The notes beneath the pieces are model-generated. The model was given only the letters and a program-made list of their open reading frames with translations. It made no database searches and had not been told where the DNA came from. From Terriglobia bacterium (GTDB taxonomy: Bacteria > Acidobacteriota > Terriglobia > UBA7540): a stretch of 6,951 bases of DNA. The stretch covers positions 1 through 6,951 of the forward strand of contig JASHYZ010000316.1 in NCBI GenBank assembly GCA_030042795.1. Direction: 5' to 3'. The position numbers and the translations under genes are program-made. Below, in pieces: positions 1 to 5,287 of the stretch (position 1 is the first letter of the stretch; every line of letters starts with the position of its first letter).

Positions 1-178
1 CAAGGCCCGGAACGCCATGCCATAGGGTGACGCGGTCTCGGCACCCTACCCTCGATTTGAGTGCCGCATTCGCTGCCGCGCACTTTGACTCTTGTTCTCC
101 GTCGCCGAATGGGCTTGACTGTCGCGATGCCGATTGGGTAGCAGCGTACTCATACGGACTCCGATGTGGTTACTTATT

Positions 179-207
179 CCTATATGCCTAAATCTTACAG
201 ATGTCAA
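179..207 (-). promoter_or_regulatory. Candidate leftward sigma70-type promoter
   Basis: Read on the minus strand, a perfect -35 hexamer TTGACA (207-202) is followed by exactly 17 bp and then TATAGG (184-179), which matches four of six positions of the -10 consensus but lacks the important final T. It lies in an AT-rich pocket of otherwise GC-rich DNA. It would drive transcription out of the left edge of the window, beyond the end of the hydrolase gene. The weak -10 keeps this tentative. Confidence 0.35.
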
Positions 208-294
208 GGAAAATCTGGAGCGTAAGGCCCGCGCCATCTTGTACCACTGAGGGTGGAAGACGGGCTTTGCAGACCTCGTGCATGCGAATGACAT

Positions 295-316
295 CGAAAA
301 GTCGATCGTCTTTTCG
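295..316 (-). terminator. Palindrome just after the hydrolase stop; possible terminator
   Basis: Arms CGAAAAG (295-301) and CTTTTCG (310-316) are perfectly complementary and enclose an 8-nt centre whose middle CGATCG is itself palindromic. The palindrome starts 5 nt beyond the stop codon of the leftward hydrolase, a position typical of a transcription end signal. The stem is only 7 bp, is AT-rich in the middle and has no U-tract after it, so it would be a weak intrinsic terminator. It could instead be a protein-binding palindrome. Confidence 0.35.
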
Positions 317-321
317 CGGTA

Positions 322-2862
322 TCACTCGCCTGCGGGACCATAAATAAGTGTTAGACCGCTCAAGTAGACCGTGCCCTCCACCGTCTGGCCGGGAGGATTT
401 TCGAGCGTGAATACGCTGTCCCAGTGAATCGGGTAATGGATAACGCCGTCATTGGCGCCGCCGGAATGGCTGCCGCCAGCCGCTGCAAAATGAACCAGCA
501 CGTACCGCCAGCCCTTCCAGTTGATAGGACCGCCGCCGTCTTGAAAAACCTGTCCGGTGGCGTCGGTAAAGCGAATAAAGGGCAGGACGCCTGAGGCATC
601 CCCGCGCAGCCACAAGCCCAGAGCCTTTGGCTCGTCAGTTGTCTCACCGGGAATGGGGAGCGGCGCCGAACTCGGAACCAGGCGGACGCTCGAATGATCG
701 TCTGGCAGCTTGAAAGCAAGCTCGACTGCGCCCAGCCCGGGCGAGGGTGGGCCGTCAGGTGGCAAACCTGGTTTTATCGTGTTGCCGGCCGGTCCGGCGG
801 CGCCCGCCATCACGAGTTTGTATTCTTCACCCGTGCCGCCTCCCGTGTTGCGGCCGAGATCTTCAATAGGAATGAAGCGGCTCGGCGACAGGGTGGAAAG
901 CGGGCGGCCCTCTGAGTCAACGATCGATATGCCGAGCGAGTATTCGCCGCCTGGGCGATGTTCAAGCGGCAGCTCAACCGTAACATCCTTGACTCCGGCT
1001 TTGATGTCGACAGGCTCCCCGAGGGCTTTGAGATCCAGCCCGCTAGCGGCCCCCGTCTCCATCCGGCCCTGCAAGGGATCTCCCGAAGGGTTGGCGATCG
1101 CCACCGGAAGTTCGCTCCCCGTGGCCGGCAGAAGGGTGAGGCGCAGCGGATTTGAAGCCACAATCCAGGTGGTTTGGGCCACGGCGCCTAGCTTGCCGGC
1201 TTCGAGCTCCACGTTGAGCGGCAGCGCTTTCACCGAGCGTAGCGCAGCCGCGATGCGAAGCAGCACTTTGCCTTCTTCGCCTGGGCTCACCTTTTCAGCC
1301 GGGCCACCTTCCTCCCATTCCCAAGATTCGTCTGTAACGCGAGCGGACAATCGAAGCGCCTCGGAGGTCGTGTTCTTTGCCGCCAAGTGAAGCGGCAGGA
1401 CGCCGGGAGCGCGGACGACGATTTCGAGCGGCAGGCGTTGCCAGGCGGCGGCGAAAGCAAGCAGCGAGTTTGGCTGAACCGGCATCAGGTATCTCGGCGA
1501 GCGAGTCAGCATGACGCTGAGGCCGTGGCGCTCAGCCGTTGCCGGCGGGAGCTTCTCCCCTGTGAAGCTCGTTAACTCGAACTGGCCAGGGCTGGCGGGT
1601 AACACCGCAGTGTGTGAGCGGCCCGTGGTCCAAGCGGCCAGCCGGACCTCGCCGCCCTTCGCGAAGAGCAGAAGGTAATCGTCAGGACTCTCAAGCGCCA
1701 GGCGTTTGTTGAAGTGGAACCCATCCAGGAAATGGGTGAGGGTCTGGGCCGCGAGATAAGCAGGCTTAGGGCGAAACGGAGCTACAACGCTGGCACCGGC
1801 TTGAGCGCCCTTGGCAGGAGGCTCTGTACGGCTCGCGTCCTCTGACAGCTTGGGCGCAGGGCGGCCCGCCGGCGCGCCGGCTGATTGGGAAGCCGCCTCG
1901 GGCGGGCTCACCATTCCGAAGTGGGCTTCGGGATCGCTGGCACTCGTCCCGTCACTCCAGTCATACCAAATGGCAAGCGGGACTTCATTCGCGAGAGCGA
2001 TGAGCCATTCACGCGCCAGCATCGCCGCCTGCTTCTCATCGTTCATGTCCTGCCATCGGGCAGAATAGCCCCACTCACCCGCAAGGATGGGAATGTTTTT
2101 GCCGGGTGGCGCGTATTTCTGAATCAGCAAGCGCACCTGGCGCAGGTCATCGGCAGCACTCTCGGGGTCTTTGTTCCGATACGGGTGAACGGAGACGGCA
2201 GACCAGTAGTTCAGCAGTCCTGCGCGAAAGCACGCTTCGAGAAAAGGCGGATCGATGACGGCGCTTGCTGGCCCCACCAACTGTTCGTCAGGCGCGGCCT
2301 CATGGACGGCCTCGCCCGTGGCCAGCGCCAGCTTGATGTAGGCTTGCGTATCAGGTCGAGGTGTCCAAAACCAGTTGGGCTCATTGTACATTTCCCACAA
2401 AATGCCGTGCCCACGGAAATGCGTGACGGCCGCCGCCGCCCATGCTGCAAATGCCCGGCGCGCCTGGTCGCTTGCCGGCGAAAGGCCGCTGTCATAGAGA
2501 GGGTTGCAGTAGTCCAGAATGAACATGGCGTGCAAATGGTAGGCATCCAGGGCGGCGAGCAGGCGATCGTAAGCTGAAAAATCGTATTTGCCAGCGGCCG
2601 TCTCGGTGGTTTCCCAGTTGAAGTCCATGCGGATCCAGCGCACCCCTGAAGCAGCCAGCAGCGCCATCTCGCCGGGTGCCGGATCGACAAAATGGATGTT
2701 CACGCCGAGCGAACCAGGCACTTCGGGTTGGCTGCTGATCTGTGCCAACGCCTCGAGTGGACACGCGATTAGGAACGCGACCAAGGCAAGCCGGCCGATC
2801 GTCGCTCCAACGGCTATCCGACTGATTTGCGCGGGTTGAGCTGTGAATTCAGACATTTTCAT
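322..2862 (-). CDS. Secreted clan GH-A glycoside hydrolase (GH5/GH39-like) with C-terminal beta-sandwich domains
   Basis: This 846-residue protein is predicted to cleave beta-linked glycans outside the cytoplasm; the substrate cannot be read from sequence. An N-terminal signal (basic residues R15/R24, hydrophobic core 25-34) offers a signal-peptidase I site after ALA (residue 40). A lipobox-like LIAC (31-34) would instead make it a lipoprotein. Residues about 50-378 form a clan GH-A (beta/alpha)8 barrel: VNIHF near 54-58, RWIRMDF 75-81, the acid/base motif WEMYNEPN with N160-E161, SVHPY 224-228, and the nucleophile motif ILAGEWGY with E263. Both catalytic glutamates are present, so the enzyme looks active. 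An Ala/Pro/Gly/Ser-rich stretch (about 319-362) separates FGMV from PKPAYLAAQTL. A beta-sandwich (about 380-460) follows, with DDYLLLF, LAAWTTG and SPRYL. A middle beta-rich region comes next, then a jelly-roll-like domain (about 685-842; LGLWLRGD, INWKGWRYV, VIHYPIHW, VYLSGLTLIY) that may bind carbohydrate. The start (ATGAAAATG) lacks a strong Shine-Dalgarno; Met3 is an alternative. It is transcribed alone, divergently from the protease. Fold and catalysis are confident; family number and substrate are not. Confidence 0.87.
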   Translation of the reverse strand: MKMSEFTAQPAQISRIAVGATIGRLALVAFLIACPLEALAQISSQPEVPGSLGVNIHFVDPAPGEMALLAASGVRWIRMDFNWETTETAAGKYDFSAYDRLLAALDAYHLHAMFILDYCNPLYDSGLSPASDQARRAFAAWAAAAVTHFRGHGILWEMYNEPNWFWTPRPDTQAYIKLALATGEAVHEAAPDEQLVGPASAVIDPPFLEACFRAGLLNYWSAVSVHPYRNKDPESAADDLRQVRLLIQKYAPPGKNIPILAGEWGYSARWQDMNDEKQAAMLAREWLIALANEVPLAIWYDWSDGTSASDPEAHFGMVSPPEAASQSAGAPAGRPAPKLSEDASRTEPPAKGAQAGASVVAPFRPKPAYLAAQTLTHFLDGFHFNKRLALESPDDYLLLFAKGGEVRLAAWTTGRSHTAVLPASPGQFELTSFTGEKLPPATAERHGLSVMLTRSPRYLMPVQPNSLLAFAAAWQRLPLEIVVRAPGVLPLHLAAKNTTSEALRLSARVTDESWEWEEGGPAEKVSPGEEGKVLLRIAAALRSVKALPLNVELEAGKLGAVAQTTWIVASNPLRLTLLPATGSELPVAIANPSGDPLQGRMETGAASGLDLKALGEPVDIKAGVKDVTVELPLEHRPGGEYSLGISIVDSEGRPLSTLSPSRFIPIEDLGRNTGGGTGEEYKLVMAGAAGPAGNTIKPGLPPDGPPSPGLGAVELAFKLPDDHSSVRLVPSSAPLPIPGETTDEPKALGLWLRGDASGVLPFIRFTDATGQVFQDGGGPINWKGWRYVLVHFAAAGGSHSGGANDGVIHYPIHWDSVFTLENPPGQTVEGTVYLSGLTLIYGPAGE

Positions 2863-3061
2863 GGCTAACGTTCAAACCTGACACCTAAATCTAACACTTG
2901 TCATCTAACGCCTGGCCTCAACCGGTACCTTAGTGCTAATTTAGGCCCACCCAAAAGTACCATCCCATCCCGTACCCTTCCTGCCGAAGACCAATTTGAA
3001 CGGCCAGCGTGTGAGTATTTCCAGATGAAAGACCGTGTGAATGCAGACGAAAGGACATCAG
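2863..3061. promoter_or_regulatory. Divergent intergenic region with CTAA-type motif cluster
   Basis: This is the only DNA available for promoters of both the leftward hydrolase and the rightward protease. The heptamer ATCTAAC occurs twice as a direct repeat 14 bp apart (2889-2895 and 2903-2909). CTAACG recurs at 2865-2870, and an inverted pair TTAG-TG-CTAA sits at 2930-2939. Such spacing could reflect an operator for a shared regulator, but the motifs are short. I found no pair of -35/-10 hexamers with acceptable spacing in either direction, so the promoters are not located. Confidence 0.3.
3050..3055 (+). promoter_or_regulatory. Shine-Dalgarno AAAGGA that sets the protease start
   Basis: AAAGGA lies 6 nt before the ATG at 3062, the ideal distance. 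The earlier in-frame ATG at 3041 directly follows an in-frame TGA (3038-3040) and has no comparable purine tract. The later start also gives a compact signal peptide beginning MHRRTKLR, so 3062 is preferred. Confidence 0.7.
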
Positions 3062-4828
3062 ATGCACCGACGAACTAAGTTACGGATGGTACTACTTTTC
3101 ATTGGTACGTTTGCACTCGTTGCCAACCTGGGTTTCGCCCAGAATCCGAAGATCGCTCCTGACCTCCAGGGGCTCGACCCGCAGTCAACCGTGAACGTCA
3201 TCGTACAATATAACCAACCTCCATCTCAGTCGACCCTTTCCGGGGGTGGTCTATTGGGAGGGCTGTTGGGGGGGGTATTGGAAGCGGCCTTGGGGATCCT
3301 GAAGGGCGTACTTTCGCTAGTGAACGGAGCCCTTTTCTCTGTACAGGTTAGCCAGCTCGATGCGCTTGCGGCGCAACCGAATGTCGTGTACATATCGCCC
3401 GACCGGCTCAACATGCCATTGCTCGACAACTCAGCCGGCGCGGTTAATGCCAGCACGGCCTGGCAAGCCGGATGGACCGGCAACGGAATCTCAGTGGCCG
3501 TCATTGACAGCGGCATCTCTAACCACTCCGACCTCGATACCACGAGCGGCAAGTTCCGCGTGGTGTACAGCCAGGACTTCACCGGCACTGGCACCACCGA
3601 CGACCAGTACGGCCATGGCGAACACGTAGCCGGTATCGTGGCCGGTGACGCTGCGAGCTCAGTTTGTTCCAACTGCACGCGCACGTTCCGTGGCATGGCG
3701 CCCGGAGCCGGCCTGGTGAATCTCCGCGTGCTGGATGAAAACGGCGCCGGAACGGACAGTGAAGTGATCTCGGCCATCGCGCAGGCGATCGCACTCAAGG
3801 ACAAATACAACATTCGGGTGATCAACCTCTCTCTGGGCCGCCCGATTTTTGAAAGCTACGCCTACGATCCGCTCTGCCGCGCGGTGGAAGCTGCCTGGCA
3901 GGCCGGCATCGTCGTGGTGGTGGCTGCCGGGAACAACGGTCGCGACGACTATCAAGACACGCGTGGTTACGGGACCATCACTTCGCCCGGTAACGATCCC
4001 TATGTGATCACCGTCGGCGCGATGAAGTCGATGGGAACGCCGCAACGCACCGACGACCTGATTGCAAGCTACAGCTCGAAAGGACCCACGACGATTGACC
4101 ACATTGTGAAGCCTGACCTGGTTGCGCCCGGTAATCTTGTGGTTTCATTGCTGGCGAACGGTGGGTCAACAACGCTGGCCCAGAGCTATCCGCAGGATGA
4201 CGTTCCGCTCACTTATTACGAGAACACCACTTCGACGGCTAACTCAACGCAGTATTTCACGCTCAGCGGCACCAGCATGGCGACGCCCGTGGTGAGCGGC
4301 GCGGTGGCAGATCTGCTGCAGGCTGAGCCGTACCTCACGCCGGACCAAGTGAAGGCGCGGCTGATGACGACCACCTACAAGACGTTCCCCTTGTCGAGCA
4401 CGGCCACCGATCCGACAACGGGCCAGACCTACACCAGCTATTATGACGTTTTCACGGTGGGCGCGGGCTATCTCGATATCGCCGCAGCGCTGGCCAGCAC
4501 CTACGTGGCTCACGGGCTCTTTCTTTCGCCTTATGCAACTTATAATCCTACGACGGGTGCCATATACCTTGTGAATAACCCTCTATCGATTCTGGGCAAT
4601 ACGTCCGTGCTACCCGATCAGGCCGTGTGGGGCACGCAGAGCGTATGGGGGACTCAGGCCGTTTGGGGCAACCAGTCCGTGTGGGGTACGCAATCGGTTT
4701 GGGGTACGCAATCGGTCTGGGGCACTCAGAGTGTTTGGGGTACTCAGTCGGTATGGGGTACCCAGTCCGTGTGGGGTACTAGCGCCGCCGACGCTGCTGA
4801 AGCGACCATGATCAACGGCGAGCAATAA
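3062..4828 (+). CDS. Secreted S8 subtilisin-like serine protease with C-terminal VWGTQS repeats
   Basis: This 588-residue secreted endopeptidase is made as a zymogen. A signal peptide (basic MHRRTKLR, hydrophobic core 9-23, likely cleavage after A26 in GFA) leads to an inhibitor-I9-like propeptide (about 30-115: VNVIVQY near its start, NVVYISPDR at its end). The propeptide is interrupted by an unusual Gly/Leu-rich hydrophobic segment (about 58-94). The S8 domain shows the full catalytic set: Asp149 in AVIDSGI, His185 in GHGEHVAGIVAG, oxyanion Asn291 in VVAAGNNG, and Ser405 in SGTSMATPVVSG. Glu replaces Thr in the usual HGTHVAG. Cys202 and Cys205 (CSNC) and Cys272 may form disulfides. The C-terminus (521-574) is nine hexapeptides of type (S/A)VWG(T/N)Q, followed by a short acidic tail. 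The start at 3062 follows from its Shine-Dalgarno; starting at 3041 would add seven residues. It stands alone, divergent from the hydrolase and convergent with the dehydrogenase. Protease identity is very secure; substrate and the role of the repeat tail are unknown. Confidence 0.93.
   Translation: MHRRTKLRMVLLFIGTFALVANLGFAQNPKIAPDLQGLDPQSTVNVIVQYNQPPSQSTLSGGGLLGGLLGGVLEAALGILKGVLSLVNGALFSVQVSQLDALAAQPNVVYISPDRLNMPLLDNSAGAVNASTAWQAGWTGNGISVAVIDSGISNHSDLDTTSGKFRVVYSQDFTGTGTTDDQYGHGEHVAGIVAGDAASSVCSNCTRTFRGMAPGAGLVNLRVLDENGAGTDSEVISAIAQAIALKDKYNIRVINLSLGRPIFESYAYDPLCRAVEAAWQAGIVVVVAAGNNGRDDYQDTRGYGTITSPGNDPYVITVGAMKSMGTPQRTDDLIASYSSKGPTTIDHIVKPDLVAPGNLVVSLLANGGSTTLAQSYPQDDVPLTYYENTTSTANSTQYFTLSGTSMATPVVSGAVADLLQAEPYLTPDQVKARLMTTTYKTFPLSSTATDPTTGQTYTSYYDVFTVGAGYLDIAAALASTYVAHGLFLSPYATYNPTTGAIYLVNNPLSILGNTSVLPDQAVWGTQSVWGTQAVWGNQSVWGTQSVWGTQSVWGTQSVWGTQSVWGTQSVWGTSAADAAEATMINGEQ
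3256..3275 (+). other. Potential G-quadruplex with G8 homopolymer in the protease propeptide
   Basis: On the coding strand four G-tracts of at least three Gs can be picked with loops of 1, 5 and 2 nt: 3256-3258, 3260-3262, 3268-3270 and 3273-3275. This fits the usual G3-plus, loop 1-7 pattern. The last two tracts belong to an uninterrupted run of eight Gs (3268-3275), and a further G5 lies at 3242-3246. It encodes part of the Gly/Leu-rich propeptide segment through GGG, GGA and TTG codons. Folding in the cell is not shown by sequence. Confidence 0.4.
4622..4783 (+). repeat. Nine tandem 18-bp units encoding (S/A)VWG(T/N)Q
   Basis: Nine in-frame units of 18 bp each encode a hexapeptide with an invariant Val-Trp-Gly core. 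Unit 3 has Asn for Thr, units 1 and 3 start with Ala instead of Ser, and the last ends in Ser. The nucleotides differ widely between units: serine is AGC, AGT, TCC or TCG, and valine uses all four GTN codons. Units 4 and 5 are the most alike. This is a protein-level repeat inside the protease gene, not a recent simple-sequence expansion. Confidence 0.92.
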
Positions 4829-4851
4829 CAAGCCCACACAGGTTAGGACGC

Positions 4852-4907
4852 GGTGGGGCGAGAAGTTTGTGTGAAAACCCGTGGATTCCCGCTCTCGCGG
4901 GAATGAC
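4852..4907 (+). repeat. REP-like intergenic repeat, copy 1 (solo)
   Basis: A 56-bp unit begins with GGTGGGGC, continues through TTTGTGTGAAAACCCGTG, and ends in a core of GTGG, an A, an 8-bp hairpin (ATTCCCGC 4885-4892 paired with GCGGGAAT 4897-4904, TCTC loop) and GAC. The same order recurs in two further copies about 170 and 280 bp to the right. A conserved GTGG directly 5' of a small hairpin resembles bacterial REP sequences. Very similar CCCGC...GCGGG hairpins are common between genes in many bacterial genomes. This copy lies 23 bp after the protease stop. Confidence 0.75.
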
Positions 4908-4941
4908 TTAGTCGGAATATCACCCCGCGGAGGCGGCGAAG

Positions 4942-4970
4942 GGGGCCATTCGCTCATCGCGAATGGCCCC
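4942..4970. terminator. Perfect 12-bp hairpin between convergent genes; likely bidirectional terminator
   Basis: GGGGCCATTCGC (4942-4953) and GCGAATGGCCCC (4959-4970) form a perfect 12-bp, GC-rich stem with a 5-nt loop. It lies between the convergent protease and dehydrogenase genes, 113 nt after the protease stop. There is no run of Ts on either side, so it is not a classical intrinsic terminator. It could still act as a U-tract-less bidirectional terminator or as a 3'-end-stabilising structure. Confidence 0.5.
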
Positions 4971-5017
4971 AGGAATCGTGTTTAGCACTTCTGCCTTACC
5001 ACTCGACCTTGTGGAAG

Positions 5018-5095
5018 GGCGGGGCTTTTAGAGTCTGTGTGAGAACTCGTGTATGGCGCCTATTTGAGGTGGACCCCCGCTTCCGCGGGGGTGAC
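5018..5095 (+). repeat. REP-like intergenic repeat, copy 2, with 20-bp internal insertion
   Basis: This copy starts GGCGGGGC, runs through GTCTGTGTGAGAACTCGTG, and ends in the core GTGG-A-hairpin-GAC, with stem ACCCCCGC (5073-5080) against GCGGGGGT (5085-5092) and loop TTCC. Compared with copies 1 and 3, two stem positions change from T-A to C-G pairs while pairing is kept. About 20 bp (near 5052-5071), flanked by GTG on both sides, are inserted between head and core. It faces copy 3. Confidence 0.72.
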
Positions 5096-5127
5096 AGCGT
5101 TGGACTTAGAGCTCCTATTCGGATGCA

Positions 5128-5185
5128 GTCATTCCCGCAAAAGCGGGAATCCACGAGTTTTCACACAGACTCTTTTAGCCCCGCC
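5128..5185 (-). repeat. REP-like intergenic repeat, copy 3, inverted
   Basis: Read on the minus strand this 58-bp copy starts GGCGGGGC, runs through GTCTGTGTGAAAACTCGTGG, and ends in the hairpin ATTCCCGC/GCGGGAAT (5150-5131, loop TTTT) followed by GAC. Its stem arms are identical to those of copy 1 and its head is closest to copy 2. It is inverted relative to copy 2, with 32 bp between the two cores. Confidence 0.75.
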
Positions 5186-5210
5186 ACAACACCTGTCGTT
5201 TTCGGGATCG

Positions 5211-5256
5211 GGGTCGCTGGGCGGCGGGGTCAAAACCCCGCTCTTCTCGGCGACCC
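5211..5256 (-). terminator. Two-tier hairpin downstream of the dehydrogenase gene
   Basis: An inner stem GCGGGGT (5224-5230) pairs with ACCCCGC (5235-5241) around CAAA. An outer stem GGGTCGC (5211-5217) pairs with GCGACCC (5250-5256). The structure begins 31 nt beyond the stop of the leftward aldehyde dehydrogenase, where a terminator is expected. It lacks a following U-tract, so its role as a terminator rests on position and stability only. Confidence 0.45.
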
Positions 5257-5287
5257 GGACAGGAGCGCGAACTACATCAAACAAGCA

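Larger units (their letters stand above)
1..321. other. Left-end region without a convincing gene
   Basis: No reading frame here has convincing coding character. The longest is an 82-codon leftward frame (46-294) whose ATG has no Shine-Dalgarno sequence and whose product is Arg/Ser/His-rich with no recognisable motif. The stretch around 165-225 is clearly more AT-rich than its surroundings and contains a promoter-like motif pointing left, described separately. A leftward gene might begin at the extreme left edge (ATG at 18 or 23 on the minus strand), but only a few codons are visible and no ribosome binding site precedes them. Confidence 0.5.
5018..5185. mobile_element. REPIN/MITE-like element of two inverted repeat copies
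   Basis: Copies 2 and 3 together make a 168-bp unit bounded by 34-bp imperfect inverted ends (5018-5051 and 5152-5185, four mismatches by my alignment, three of them an AAA/TTT exchange). The two hairpin cores face inward. A TTGTGG/CCACAA pair (5009-5014, 5184-5189) partly extends the symmetry. Two inverted REPs forming a long hairpin is the REPIN arrangement, which is moved in other bacteria by RAYT transposases of the Y1 type; long inverted ends without a gene also fit a MITE. No transposase and no clear target duplication are in the window, so mobility is inferred. Confidence 0.5.

Noticed and set aside
710..1390. Rightward 226-codon frame opposite the hydrolase
   Set aside because: It is a shadow of the GC-rich hydrolase gene, low in recognisable motifs and rich in Ser/Pro/Arg, while the opposite strand encodes coherent domains.
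1868..1881. Perfect 14-bp GC palindrome (GCCGGCGCGCCGGC)
   Set aside because: It lies in the Ala/Pro/Gly-rich coding stretch, where GCC/GGC/CGG codons make such palindromes likely by chance.
2996..3021. TTGAAC followed by TATTTC as a protease promoter
   Set aside because: The spacing is only 14 bp and the -10 match is poor, so it does not meet sigma70 requirements.
4610..4957. Leftward 115-codon open frame across the protease repeat region
   Set aside because: It is the complement of the 18-bp VWGTQ repeats and shows a matching artificial periodicity; it then runs into the intergenic repeat and hairpin, with no ribosome binding site.
4852..5185. CRISPR-like array suggested by three repeats
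   Set aside because: Only three copies, in mixed orientation, with unequal spacing and an insertion in one copy; no regular spacers and no cas genes.
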